Below are positions 25,753 to 36,029 of a stretch of DNA of 64,000 bases, piece by piece. Each line of letters opens with the position of its first letter. The first letter of the stretch is position 1. Both the position numbers and the translations under genes were made by a program. Origin of the DNA: Rhodococcus sp. Leaf247 (GTDB lineage: Bacteria > Actinomycetota > Actinomycetes > Mycobacteriales > Mycobacteriaceae); the NCBI RefSeq assembly GCF_001426185.1, contig NZ_LMRP01000001.1, positions 1,466,765-1,530,764 of the forward strand. Direction: 5' to 3'. A model generated the notes under the pieces. That model saw only the letters and a list, made by a program, of their open reading frames with translations, was not told the origin of the DNA and searched no databases.

Positions 25753-27075
25753 TCAGGCGTACGGCATGCGTGCCGTCTCGGGATCGCCGAAGGTCACCGC
25801 ACGCTCACGCCGGGTTCCCGACGCCAACGTTGCAGCCCAGTTGATCAACGTCCCCGCGCGGTTGCGGCGACCGGAAAGGAAGGCGATGTGGATGGCGCCC
25901 CATGCGGCCCACCCGACGAAGCCGGACAGCTGAATGGGCCCTGCCTGCAACAACGCGTTGCGACGCGCGATGTAGGCGGCGCTGCCGAGGTCGTGGTACT
26001 TGAACGGAGACGCCACACGGGATCCGCTCTCGATGGTCTTGGCGATCATCTTGCCGGCGTGCCGACCACCCTGCATCGCGACTTCGGCGACACCGGGCAG
26101 ATCGTCGAGCGCGCTGACGTCGCCGACGACGTAGACGTTCGGGTGGCCCGCGACGGACAGGTCCTTCTCGACCGGGATGCGGCCACCGCGTGCCTGCGTC
26201 ACGCCGAGCGCGGCGGCGAGGGTGTGCGCGAAGGGCACGGCTTCGACGCCCGCGGTCCACAGCACGGTGTGGGTGTCGTACGTGGTCTTCTGCTTGTCCG
26301 ACTTACGGGTCACTTCGATGTGGTCGGCCTTCACGTCGGTCACGTGAACCCCGAGGTGCGTCTCCACGCCGATGCTGTCGAGCGTCTTCTGCGCCTTGCC
26401 CGACAACCGGGCGTCGAAGGACTCCAAGACTCGATCGCCGCCGTGGAAGAGCAGCACGCGGGCTTCGGCGGGGTCGATGGAGCGGAATTCGTGCTCGAGG
26501 GCGCCCACCGCGAGTTCGCGGATCTGGCCGGCGATCTCCACACCGGTGGGGCCGCCTCCGGACACGGCGAAGGTCAGCCACGGGCGCCGCTCCTCGGCGG
26601 TGGGCAGCGACTCGGCCATCTCGAACGCGCCGATCAGTTTCCGTCGGATCGCGAGGGCGTCGTCGACGGTCTTCATGCCCGGTGCGTACTGCGCGAACTC
26701 CTCGTTGCCGTGGTAGCTCTGCTGCATCCCGGCAGCGAAGACGAGGTAGTCGAACGGCAGCTCGAAAGTCGATCCGTCCATGCGCGACGCGGTGAGGGTG
26801 CGCCCCTCCATGTCGATTGCCGACGCCTCCCCGAGCGCGACATGGGTGTTCTCCTGCTTGCGCAGCAGGTGCCGCAACGGCGAGGTGATCGATCCCTCGG
26901 AGAGCAGCCCGGTCGCGCACTGGTAGAGCAGCGGCTGGAACACGTGGGACGTTCCGCGGTCGAGCACGGTGACGTCGCCGTCGATGTGCCGTAGTTGCCG
27001 GGCGGCGTAGAGACCGCCGAATCCGCCGCCGACGACGACGACGCTCGGGCGCTGTCGTGAAAGTTCATCAACCAT
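25753..27075 (-). CDS. ndh: Type II NADH:quinone oxidoreductase (NDH-2)
   Basis: 440 residues, normal for NDH-2. FAD-binding GGGFGG at residues 16-21, NAD(H)-binding VSGGGPTGVEIAGQIREL near the middle, and the C-terminal FAD contact VYVVGDVSAL. The AQQ-type quinone-site region is represented by VAMQGGRHAGKMI, and a C-terminal amphipathic/hydrophobic part (FVGWAAWGAIHIAFLSG) gives membrane attachment. Non-proton-pumping oxidation of NADH feeding the quinone pool. The ATG at 27075 has AGGA at suitable spacing. Single gene, divergent from the GGDEF gene; not related to glycan synthesis. Confidence 0.93.
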   Translation of the reverse strand: MVDELSRQRPSVVVVGGGFGGLYAARQLRHIDGDVTVLDRGTSHVFQPLLYQCATGLLSEGSITSPLRHLLRKQENTHVALGEASAIDMEGRTLTASRMDGSTFELPFDYLVFAAGMQQSYHGNEEFAQYAPGMKTVDDALAIRRKLIGAFEMAESLPTAEERRPWLTFAVSGGGPTGVEIAGQIRELAVGALEHEFRSIDPAEARVLLFHGGDRVLESFDARLSGKAQKTLDSIGVETHLGVHVTDVKADHIEVTRKSDKQKTTYDTHTVLWTAGVEAVPFAHTLAAALGVTQARGGRIPVEKDLSVAGHPNVYVVGDVSALDDLPGVAEVAMQGGRHAGKMIAKTIESGSRVASPFKYHDLGSAAYIARRNALLQAGPIQLSGFVGWAAWGAIHIAFLSGRRNRAGTLINWAATLASGTRRERAVTFGDPETARMPYA

Positions 27076-27187
27076 GGTCGAAATCCTGCCACGCGAGGCC
27101 GCTGTGCTGTAACGAAGCGGGGCGTCGTCACGAACTTGTGAGTAGGTCTACCTTTCCCCATTCTTCCCAGCCGAGAGATACCAGTCG

Positions 27188-28300
27188 ATGTTCCGTGTTG
27201 TGGGTGAGTGGTGGACTCGGCCGTTCGACTACTCCGCCATGCCCGGCTACATGGCGCAGCGCGGGCTGCAGCGGCCCTACCGCCGCATGATGGCCGCAGT
27301 GGTGCTCATGGTGGTGCTCGCCGGTTCCCTGCTGCTGTTCACCAGCGGGGCACCTCCCTCACCTTTCGCCCGCGCCGTGTTCATCGCCTGTCTGGTCACC
27401 GGCGCCGTGTCGGCGCTGCTGTGGCTCCGCGGGACGTGGCCGTCTCGTCGACAATCACTCGTCTTCCTGTTCGGCGACGACGTGGCGTTGGTGGTGGGGC
27501 TGTCGATGCTGGCCGACGTGCAGGCCTCGTTCACCGTGTCCGTGGTGTTCGCCTTGCTCGGCATCTACTGCGGCTACTTCCACTCGATCCGCACGCTCGT
27601 GGCGCACATCGCGCTGACGGTGGCCGTGTCCCTGTACTTCTTCGTCTCGGCCGCCGTGGAGGGCGGCAGAGACGTGGCCTACCTGTCCGTTCTACTGGTC
27701 GTGCAGTTGGCGCTGTTCCTCCTCGCACCGTTGCTCTCGCAGATCCCGCTGTCCAACCTGCGGGACGACGCGTATCAATCGGGCACCGATCCGCTGACCG
27801 GAGCACTCAACCGCCGGGGGCTCGGCGCGGTGGTGCACGCGCCATTGCTGGCGACGGCGCGCCACGACGAGGTGGTGGCGATGATGGTGATCGACCTCGA
27901 CAGGTTCAAGGCGGTCAACGACCGCGTGGGCCACGACGGCGGCGACGAGGTGCTGCGACGGGTCACCGAACGGTTGCAAACCCGCACGAACACCTGGGCG
28001 TACGTCGCCCGTCTCGGCGGCGAGGAGTTCTGTGTCATCGGGATCGTGACGTGCGCGGAGATGCGGAACCGTCTCGACGACGTGCACGCCGCCGTCCGGT
28101 GCGACGCCGACGAGGTACCCGTCACGGCGAGTGCCGGAGTCGCCTGGATTCCGGGCAGCAGGTGGACCCGCAACGTCGACGATGTCGAAGTGCTGATCCG
28201 CCGCGCGGATCGCCTGATGTACGAGGCGAAGCGCGCGGGAGGGGACAGCCTGCGGTTCGACGAACAGGCGTACACCACGACGGACAACGCGCGCGCCTGA
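27188..28300 (+). CDS. Membrane diguanylate cyclase (6-TM sensor + GGDEF)
   Basis: 370 residues. About six hydrophobic helices (35-185) form the input domain; the GGDEF domain follows with DPLTGALNRRG, MVIDLDRFKAVNDRVGHDGGDEVL and an intact GGEEF signature at 277-281. No RxxD inhibitory site is visible five residues before the signature. Predicted to make c-di-GMP, which in many bacteria promotes exopolysaccharide production. The ATG at 27188 follows GAGAG. First of three GGEEF proteins in this window (also 33035 and 36841). Confidence 0.9.
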   Translation: MFRVVGEWWTRPFDYSAMPGYMAQRGLQRPYRRMMAAVVLMVVLAGSLLLFTSGAPPSPFARAVFIACLVTGAVSALLWLRGTWPSRRQSLVFLFGDDVALVVGLSMLADVQASFTVSVVFALLGIYCGYFHSIRTLVAHIALTVAVSLYFFVSAAVEGGRDVAYLSVLLVVQLALFLLAPLLSQIPLSNLRDDAYQSGTDPLTGALNRRGLGAVVHAPLLATARHDEVVAMMVIDLDRFKAVNDRVGHDGGDEVLRRVTERLQTRTNTWAYVARLGGEEFCVIGIVTCAEMRNRLDDVHAAVRCDADEVPVTASAGVAWIPGSRWTRNVDDVEVLIRRADRLMYEAKRAGGDSLRFDEQAYTTTDNARA

Positions 28301-28326
28301 CACCGGCGCGGACCTACACTCCGCTC

Positions 28327-28839
28327 ATGCATGTCCTCTACGTCTGCACGGGAAACATCTGCCGATCCCCCACTGCGGAACGGCTGACCGCGGCGTTCGC
28401 CCGCGACCTGAGCCTGGACGTCACCACCGACAGCGCCGGCACTCGCGCCGTGATCGGCCACGGAGTGCAGGCCGAGGCGGCTCGCGTTCTCGAGTCCCTG
28501 GGCGGTGATCCCACGGGCTTCGTGGCACGCCGGCTCACCCCCGCCATCGCGTCCGGGGCGGATCTGGTGCTGACGATGACCTCCAGGCACCGGGACGAGG
28601 TGCTGACAGTGACGCCCCGCAACCTGCGGCGCACGTTCACATTGCTCGAGGCGGCGGAGTTTGCACGACGCACCGGGGTGATCGACCCGGCCGCGTGGGT
28701 CTCCGAGCGCGCGGCCAACCCGGTGACGCAACTCGACATCATGGATCCGATCGGTCAGTCGACCGACGTGTACGAGCGGGTGGGCGACGCCATCTCCGAG
28801 GCGCTCGGTCCGCTGTTCGAGATCTGGGGCGCTCGCTGA
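28327..28839 (+). CDS. Low-molecular-weight protein-tyrosine phosphatase
   Basis: 170 residues. The active-site P-loop is at the N-terminus, VCTGNICRS, with nucleophile Cys7 and Arg13; the general-acid region is IMDPIGQS, with the family's D-P pair. In exopolysaccharide systems such enzymes dephosphorylate the BY-kinase (Wzb/Wzc, PtpA-like). The intact BY-kinase at 30600 lies about 2 kb downstream on the other strand, making it the likely partner. The ATG at 28327 is chosen because the reading frame upstream is a shadow of the GGDEF gene. Confidence 0.9.
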   Translation: MHVLYVCTGNICRSPTAERLTAAFARDLSLDVTTDSAGTRAVIGHGVQAEAARVLESLGGDPTGFVARRLTPAIASGADLVLTMTSRHRDEVLTVTPRNLRRTFTLLEAAEFARRTGVIDPAAWVSERAANPVTQLDIMDPIGQSTDVYERVGDAISEALGPLFEIWGAR

Positions 28840-28924
28840 TCGGAGTTCGTCCTGCTCCTCGCCGTCTCCCCGGTTACGGTATGACTCGGCTCGAGAGCAC
28901 GGGCGGAAACGGAGCGCGGAGAAG

Positions 28925-29287
28925 ATGCGTGAGAGAGCTGCCGTCGCCGTCGTGATGGGCATCGCCGCGGCCGCCCTGGCCGGTGGACTCACCGTCGCCG
29001 CTGCCGGCGGAGTCTTCGACGCGGATGTGCAGCGAGTGTCGCCTCCGGCCATCGACCGTTCCGCGGTCTCGGGCAGCATCTCCGTCGCCCCCACGGTGTC
29101 GGTGCCGCCGTCGCCGACGTGGCAGATCGCGCCCGTCACGACACCCCGGCCCACCACGACGCCTCCTCCGACCACCGCCGCAGCGACGACCGATGACGAC
29201 GAGCCGACCACTACGACGCGGCGCACCCGGACCCGCACGACGACGACCACAGCCGACGCGGACGAGACCGAGTCCGGGGACAACTGA
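28925..29287 (+). CDS. Small secreted or membrane-anchored Pro/Thr-rich protein
   Basis: 120 residues: an N-terminal hydrophobic segment (AAVAVVMGIAAAALAGGLTVAAAGG), then a low-complexity region rich in Pro and Thr (TTPRPTTTPPPTTAAATT) and an acidic/arginine Thr-rich end. The ATG has GGAGAAG directly upstream. Codon bias is consistent with coding. No domain recognised; probably a cell-wall-exposed stalk-like protein, possibly O-mannosylated as Pro/Thr-rich actinobacterial proteins often are. Confidence 0.65.
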   Translation: MRERAAVAVVMGIAAAALAGGLTVAAAGGVFDADVQRVSPPAIDRSAVSGSISVAPTVSVPPSPTWQIAPVTTPRPTTTPPPTTAAATTDDDEPTTTTRRTRTRTTTTTADADETESGDN

Positions 29288-29426
29288 CACGCGGAATACT
29301 CCGCCCACGGGCGCCGTTACTCTCATCGACGGTGTTCGATACCGATGCCCCGGGTACCAACCATCAGCCGCTGCGAGCGGCCACCTGCCGAGAGGCGAAC
29401 CGGCGGACACCGTCGCCGACAACGAA

Positions 29427-29449
29427 GCCGCAGACCCCTGGTCTGCGGC
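29427..29449. terminator. Perfect 10-bp-stem hairpin between convergent genes
   Basis: GCCGCAGACC (29427-29436) and GGTCTGCGGC (29440-29449) flank a CCT loop. Partial extension of the stem by ACGAA/TTCGT occurs on both sides. Short T-rich bases follow on each strand, so it could act as a weak bidirectional terminator between the Pro/Thr-rich protein gene and the convergent gene at 29526. Confidence 0.6.
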
Positions 29450-29525
29450 TTTCGTCGTGTACGGGAGCGAGAGAAGCACCCTCGCCGGATGGGACGAGGG
29501 GCTTCTGGTCGTGGTCGGTCGGGTA

Positions 29526-30071
29526 TCAGGACCCGAACGCGGAGAGCGGGATGCAGACGAAGCCGAGGTCGAGGCAGTTCGGCTGCTCCGGCTCGGGGGT
29601 GATGCCGTCGTCGTAAGTGATGGTGACAGCGTAGGAACCGGCGTTGTCGGCATAGTTGTCGGCGCCTGCCACGTCGTTGTAGGCGAATCGAATCGCGCCT
29701 ACACCTGTCACTACCGTCGGTCCGGTTCCGGCGAGGGTCGGGGCGCCGTCACCCACCTTCACGACGAGAGCGCCGATCTGTTCGTTCGGCAGTGGGCAGG
29801 TGTCGCCGCAGAGTCCGTACCCGCCGGCCGGAGTCGTGGTCGCTTGCGGTTCGGCGGCGAAGAACGCGGTACCGGTCGCGGAGACGGTAGCCGTACCGGT
29901 CGCTGTCGCGACGACGCCGGAGTCCTGAAAACCTTCTGTTGCCGCCTGGAGGTCGAACTGGGACGTCACCACTGCTGCTGACGCGGTCGACGCTCCGAAC
30001 AGGAGCGCTCCGAGTGCGAGCGGTACGGAAGCAGCGTAGAGAGCGGGCTTAGCGAATGTTCGAGAGGTCAT
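29526..30071 (-). CDS. Secreted protein with a LecA/PA-IL-like beta-sandwich pattern
   Basis: 181 residues. Signal peptide with hydrophobic core and cleavage near GASTASAAVV. The C-terminal part contains IGALVVKVGDGAP, a beta strand with GAIRFAYND and DNYADNAGSYAVTITYDD, which resemble the G-x-I-G-x-G...N-D...D-N-x-G-x-(F/Y)-x-V-x-I pattern of LecA-type and related galactose-binding-like sandwiches. Two cysteine pairs (CGDTC; C near the end) could form disulfides outside the cell. The second of two adjacent ATGs (30071) fits GGAAGG best. Carbohydrate binding is inference; no close family is recognised. Confidence 0.6.
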   Translation of the reverse strand: MTSRTFAKPALYAASVPLALGALLFGASTASAAVVTSQFDLQAATEGFQDSGVVATATGTATVSATGTAFFAAEPQATTTPAGGYGLCGDTCPLPNEQIGALVVKVGDGAPTLAGTGPTVVTGVGAIRFAYNDVAGADNYADNAGSYAVTITYDDGITPEPEQPNCLDLGFVCIPLSAFGS

Positions 30072-30193
30072 CATTGGCCTTCCGTCACGCGCCGCGTGGT
30101 CGTACCAGACTGCACCCCCGCATACCGGTCATCGCGAACGGCGCAAACCGACTGTAGTGCAACTACTTTCACGTCAAAGCGGTATCACGATGA

Positions 30194-30211
30194 TTCATTC
30201 GATCGAATGAA
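30194..30211. promoter_or_regulatory. 18-bp perfect palindrome, candidate operator
   Basis: TTCATTCGATCGAATGAA reads identically on both strands. It lies between the divergent genes at 29526 (minus) and 30314 (plus), about 100 bp before the latter. It is flanked by direct repeats ACTTTCACG at 30165-30173 and 30215-30223, 50 bp apart. Such symmetry suggests binding of a dimeric regulator. Confidence 0.5.
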
Positions 30212-30313
30212 GCGACTTTCACGACACAATGGCGTGCCACCCTTCTTGCACGCACGCATTGCGAGGCAAACCTGCACGATTCTGTGAATCGACCCCAGAA
30301 CGGAGGTGATTGC

Positions 30314-30523
30314 TTGATTACATGTGACACTCGGTCGATGGGGTGGGTGATCGTCGGCGTCGTGGCCGTCTGGATGCTGGTGGCAGTCGCGCTCAGCGTC
30401 TGGATCGGTTTGTCGTTGCGCAACGCCGAGATCGAGGACGAAGCCGACCGTGTCCGACGGAGCGAGCGCGACGGCCGCCAGACGCCGGCCGACCAGGACC
30501 CGGACTGGGAATCCGCAGCCTGA
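30314..30523 (+). CDS. Single-pass membrane miniprotein (69 aa), paralogue of the one at 63534
   Basis: One transmembrane helix (GWVIVGVVAVWMLVAVALSVW), then a cytoplasmic-looking charged tail starting NAEIEDEADRVRR. The TTG at 30314 is preceded by GGAGGTGAT at 30302-30310, fully complementary to the 16S rRNA 3' end, which decides for this start; an in-frame ATG at 30338 would match the N-terminus of the paralogue but has no Shine-Dalgarno. Shares W-x-x-x-G-x-x-A-V-W...N-A-[E/D]-I-E-D-x-A...R with the 56-aa protein at 63534. Function unknown. Confidence 0.7.
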   Translation: MITCDTRSMGWVIVGVVAVWMLVAVALSVWIGLSLRNAEIEDEADRVRRSERDGRQTPADQDPDWESAA

Positions 30524-30599
30524 ACCTCCCCGGTCGCGCCGGGTCGGAACGGAATCTGCGACTACGGACGGATCGGGCGCCGAGGCGCGATCGTCTCCG

Positions 30600-32213
<1,614 letters not shown>

Positions 32214-32454
32214 CGAGACGACTCCTCACATCGATGACGGCCGGACCAAGTACCCCGACCACACATCTGGGGACAAACTTCTGGGATCACCTTAACCATG
32301 TCGTGACCATCGGGCATCTCGGGAACGTGACGAATACCCCACTCCGGTTTTTACGCGATAAATGTGAGAAATACCGATTTCCGGAATCGCGATCGGAGGC
32401 ACGAGCACTGCATACTTCGGGCCACTCCGCTTGCCGTGTGGCACAGTTCACCAT

Positions 32455-32937
32455 GTGACCAAGCTCGACCGCACCGACGCTCGACTACTGCTCGCGCTCT
32501 GCGACATCCCACGCGCCACCGGAGTCCATCTCGCCTCGGTCCTCGGGCTGGCTCGAAACACCGTCCAGGCCAGACTCTCTCGTTGGGACGAATCACATAC
32601 TCTCGCGCCGATGGACCGGCTCGTCTCCCCTCGGGACCTGGGGTATCCCCTCCGCGCGTACGTGGGCGCCGTGACGGACCAACACCGCCTCGAGGCGGTC
32701 ATCGATCGCCTGCGAGACATTGCCGAGGTGACCGAGGTGGTCGGTGTCTCGGGCGGAGCGGATCTGCAGATCGGAGTCTCGGCTGCCGACGCCGACGATC
32801 TGTATCGGGTGGCCGGACTCATTCTTGCGGTCCCCGGAGTCGAACGCACGACGGTCTCCGTGGTGATGCGTGAAGCTATTCCCTATCGCACCCGACCGCT
32901 GATCGAGAGACTTGCGAGCGAGAACGACAATTCCTGA
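32455..32937 (+). CDS. Lrp/AsnC family transcriptional regulator
   Basis: 160 residues. N-terminal winged HTH with LDRTDARLLLALCDIPRATGVHLASVLGLARNTVQARLSRW; C-terminal RAM/ligand domain with AVIDRLRDIAEVTEVVGVSGGADLQIGV and VPGVERTTVSVVMRE. Such regulators bind amino acids and form octamers. The GTG at 32455 is preferred over 32431; no clear Shine-Dalgarno. It is divergent from the BY-kinase gene with about 240 bp of A+T-richer DNA between them, so it may control that promoter. An amino-acid-responsive regulator is notable beside an amino-acid-carrier pathway, but the link is speculative. Confidence 0.88.
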   Translation: MTKLDRTDARLLLALCDIPRATGVHLASVLGLARNTVQARLSRWDESHTLAPMDRLVSPRDLGYPLRAYVGAVTDQHRLEAVIDRLRDIAEVTEVVGVSGGADLQIGVSAADADDLYRVAGLILAVPGVERTTVSVVMREAIPYRTRPLIERLASENDNS

Positions 32938-33034
32938 TTCCGTTCCCGTTACGTCCGCGCAAAACAAGGATTCGGCCCGACGGAAGCGCCCATCCGCCCC
33001 TCGACGCAGGTTCCACGCTGATACCGTCCGACAG

Positions 33035-34126
33035 GTGATACGCCCAGGTTCCGGCGGCCGCAGTCGTGGTCGGTCCCGGGCACCCTTGACCGACGTCGTC
33101 CGTCGCCGTATCGCTGTGCTCATTCCGACCTTCGCCGTTCCCGGCATCCTGACGATGTTCAGCGCGGCCGGCCCCGCCGCCGGCGCTCCTCGTATCGCCG
33201 CCATCGCCGTGCTGCTCTCCACCCTCCCCGTGGCCGCGGTGGTCGCTACCGCCCGCAAGTCGTTCACGTGGTGGCGGCGGGCCCGCACCCAGCGCGCGGT
33301 CGCCCTGGCCTTCACCGTCTACGCCGACGTGGGGACGTCGATCTTCCTTCTGCTCTGCAGCAGTCACGCTCTGGGTCTGGCCGGGTGTGCCCTGTTCGCG
33401 GTCATCAGCTCCTACGTCGCCTTCTTCGGCGGGCGCGCCACCGTGGTGGTGCACCTGGTGCTGACCACTGTCGTGATCGCGTGGATGACGGCACTGGTGT
33501 TGCGCGAGCAGCCGATCGGCGCGATGGCGACCATTGCGGCGGCCACCAGCATCTGGCTGGCCGTGAACGCGACGATGTCCATCGTCAGCACCACCTCGAT
33601 GTCCCTGCACCGGCACCTCGAGCGCCAGATCGACAGCGCCCGGACCGATCCGCTGACGGGACTGCTGAACCTGCGCGGCCTCGAGGTGCAGGCGAAGCGT
33701 CAGCTCCGCGGTCGATCACAGGTGGGGTTCCTGCTCGTCGACCTCGATCACTTCAAGTGGGTCAACGACCATCACGGCCACATCGCCGGTGACGGCGTGC
33801 TCGCGCTCGCTGCGCAGCGCCTACGCGATCACCTGGGCGATCGCGCGGTGGTCGCCCGACGCGGCGGCGAGGAGTTCCTGGTGGTGCTCGACGCGCAGTC
33901 CACGGGACTGCACGCTCTCGCCGAGTCGATCCGTCTCGCACTGTCCGACACGGCCGACCTCATCCCCGTGACGGTGAGCATCGGGGTCTCGTGCCTCGAC
34001 ACCACGCGGATGACGGCGGCCCCCATCGCGTCGACCATCAACCATGGGATGCACCTCGCGGACATCGCGATGTACCGCGCGAAGGCGGCGGGCCGCAACA
34101 CCGTGGTGGTGTACGCCGACTCCTGA
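33035..34126 (+). CDS. Membrane diguanylate cyclase (GGDEF)
   Basis: 363 residues from the GTG at 33035. A basic N-terminal stretch, about six hydrophobic helices (25-185), then GGDEF domain: DPLTGLLNLRG, FLLVDLDHFKWVNDHHGHIAGDGVL and GGEEF at about 277-281. No RxxD inhibitory site. A longer start at 32912 would overlap the Lrp gene and gives an arginine/serine-rich N-terminus that reads as non-coding. Domain order and length closely match the GGDEF protein at 27188, so the two may be paralogues with different sensing parts. Confidence 0.87.
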   Translation: MIRPGSGGRSRGRSRAPLTDVVRRRIAVLIPTFAVPGILTMFSAAGPAAGAPRIAAIAVLLSTLPVAAVVATARKSFTWWRRARTQRAVALAFTVYADVGTSIFLLLCSSHALGLAGCALFAVISSYVAFFGGRATVVVHLVLTTVVIAWMTALVLREQPIGAMATIAAATSIWLAVNATMSIVSTTSMSLHRHLERQIDSARTDPLTGLLNLRGLEVQAKRQLRGRSQVGFLLVDLDHFKWVNDHHGHIAGDGVLALAAQRLRDHLGDRAVVARRGGEEFLVVLDAQSTGLHALAESIRLALSDTADLIPVTVSIGVSCLDTTRMTAAPIASTINHGMHLADIAMYRAKAAGRNTVVVYADS

Positions 34127-34203
34127 CCGTGCGTCGGTTTGCCGCACTCGTCCTCGGGTAGATCGCACGCGAGCTGTCACCCGACCGACGAGAGGACCGT
34201 CCC

Positions 34204-34392
34204 ATGGCCGTCAATCCGATCGAACTGCAGAAGCACTTGGCCGGCGCGAACTACCCGGCGTCGCCGAAGGACCTGGCCGATCTCGCGAAGAGCAACGGCG
34301 CCGACGACGACGTGGTCGACGCACTGTCGTCCATGCCCGACGATCAATACGACGGACCCGACGCCGTCAGCGCCGCCATCACCACGAAGTAG
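34204..34392 (+). CDS. DUF2795 domain protein
   Basis: 62 residues, entirely one DUF2795 domain: NPIELQKHLAGANYPASPKDLADLAKSNGADDDVVDALSSMPDDQYDGPDAV. These small helical proteins are common in actinobacteria, sometimes several per genome; function unknown. GAGAGGA lies upstream of the ATG. Convergent with the GAF-ANTAR gene, with the stops one base apart. Confidence 0.88.
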   Translation: MAVNPIELQKHLAGANYPASPKDLADLAKSNGADDDVVDALSSMPDDQYDGPDAVSAAITTK

Positions 34393-34393
34393 G

Positions 34394-35158
34394 TCAGGAA
34401 TCGAAGCGTCGCGGCGGAACCGGTGCCTTCGGCAGGTGAATGAGTTCGGAGGAACCGATGTCGGCCGGAGCCACGTTCTGCGCGGCGATGATCGCGGCGG
34501 CGTGCTTGCTGTCGGTGGTCCCGTGCGCGCGAGCCAGCCGCGCGAGCCGGATGCGCGCCTCCGTCGTCGAGTCCCCGAAGTATTCGGCGAGGACACCGGT
34601 TGCACCCGAGATCGCGGCCGCGCCGTTGAGCACCGACTGCACGGCGGACGTACCGTCCGTGCGGCGCACGTCGGTAGTGCTGGTGGTGAGTGCGAGAGAG
34701 GCCAGATCTGCCAGCATCTGCCCGAGCTCGTCGGGGCGTTCCGAGCCCCACGGGTTTGCAGTGTGGACGGCCAGCGATCCGAGTCCCACGCCCAGTGATG
34801 CGATGGGATAGGCGCGAACGGCGCCCATCCCCGACGACTGCGCCAGCGTCCGGTACGACTCCCACCGTCCGGTGCCCGGCACCGTCACGTCCCCGATCAT
34901 GGCCACGGCCGTTTCGCGAGCGCTGGTCAGGACGGGTCCCGTCGTGAAGAGCCGGTCGTCGGTGACGACGTCTCCCACTGCGGATGTCGCCACGGCGTGC
35001 AGCGCGTCACCCTCCAACAAGGAGATGACGACGATCCGGGCGTCGAACCCGTTCAGAGCTGTCGTGGCGATGCGTTCGAGGAGCGCAGGAAGGTCGAAGT
35101 GCGTGACCAGCGTTGCCGTGATGTCGGCGACGGCCAGCCTGGTAGGCGTGGTGTTCAC
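34394..35158 (-). CDS. GAF-ANTAR regulator
   Basis: 254 residues. GAF domain (about 5-150) containing LLERIATTALNGFDARIVVISLL and AVRAYPIASLGVGLGSLAVH; a C-terminal ANTAR-like three-helix segment (about 175-225) with LNGAAAISGATGVLAEYFGDSTTEARIRLARLARAHG. ANTAR domains bind paired RNA hairpins and act by antitermination. The last 30 residues are a Pro-rich tail. The GTG start overlaps the stop of the upstream GAF-ANTAR gene (GTGA), forming a two-gene operon. Target RNAs not identified. Confidence 0.8.
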   Translation of the reverse strand: MNTTPTRLAVADITATLVTHFDLPALLERIATTALNGFDARIVVISLLEGDALHAVATSAVGDVVTDDRLFTTGPVLTSARETAVAMIGDVTVPGTGRWESYRTLAQSSGMGAVRAYPIASLGVGLGSLAVHTANPWGSERPDELGQMLADLASLALTTSTTDVRRTDGTSAVQSVLNGAAAISGATGVLAEYFGDSTTEARIRLARLARAHGTTDSKHAAAIIAAQNVAPADIGSSELIHLPKAPVPPRRFDS

Positions 35159-35947
35159 AGGGATCCCCCTCCGCTGTCGCGTTCGTCTTTCAAGCTGATC
35201 CGGCGGGCCACGACGTCGGCGGCCACCTCGGTGACGCTCCGACCTCGGGCGAAGGCGTGTGCCCGCAGGCGGTCCATCGCGACGTCGGTGGTCACAGCCA
35301 GTTGCACGGAGATCATGCCCGCTGCGACGTACACCTCGGCGCGGCTGTAGTGGCCACCGCCTTCGATGAACACGATGTCGTCCGGGTCGGTCTCGACGGC
35401 CTCGTAGGGAACGGCGTCACTGTCGGTCTCCCCCGCGTCGGACGCTGTGTAGTGGCCGAGCACCGATCGAGCGATGGCGAGCGCACACATACGGGCCGCG
35501 TCGTGCTCGACGTCGGTGAGGTCGACCGGGGTGGTGCGGTAGAGCTCGAGGACACCGGAACGACGACGATCCGCCCAGGAGCGGATAGGCGAACATCCCG
35601 CGCGCCCCCAGGGACGCTGCGCCCCGGCCGAAGATGGGCCAGCGCTGGGTGGAGTACGAGGACCTGATGTCGTCAACTCGCACCGGCTCGGCCGCATGGT
35701 GAGCATCGATGCACGGGCCCTCACCGATGGTGAACTGGAGTTCGTCGAGCTGCTGGGCGAGCGACGTGGTGGCGAAGACGAGTTCCCGGACATCGCGGGA
35801 GGAACCGAGCAGCGCCACCGCGGCACCGTCCACACCCGTCAGTCGAACGGATGTCTCGGTGACATGCCGGATGCCGGTGAACGAGAACACCGAATCGGGC
35901 TGTGCACCCTCGTGATCGGGGCAGGGACTCTCGGGGGATACATCCAC
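35155..35947 (-). pseudogene. GAF-ANTAR regulator broken by a frameshift near 35555-35561
   Basis: The 5' part from GTG 35947 (Shine-Dalgarno AGGAGGT) encodes an N-terminal GAF half: VTETSVRLTGVDGAAVALLG, then FTIGEGPCIDAHHAAEPVRVDD, GARGMFAYPLL. The reading then passes into nonsense, while another frame continues the domain as GVLELYRTTPVDLTDVEHDAARM and ends in an ANTAR domain (AEVYVAAGMISVQLAVTTDVAMDRLRAHA). Removing one base in CCGGAA (35555-35560) would give an uninterrupted SSFGVLELYR. So a single +1 insertion splits one gene. It could be a real inactivation or a base-calling error. Upstream partner of the GAF-ANTAR gene at 34394. Confidence 0.8.
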
Positions 35948-36029
35948 GAGCGAACCTCCTCCACGGGCGCCCTGTGCGCCGACATCGATTGTCCCATGTA
36001 CGACACCCGGTGCGGCCGTCCGAGGGGCG

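Noticed and set aside
32912..33034. Longer start for the GGDEF protein overlapping the Lrp-type gene
   Set aside because: Extra residues are Arg/Ser-rich and shadow-like; the GTG at 33035 gives the family-normal length.
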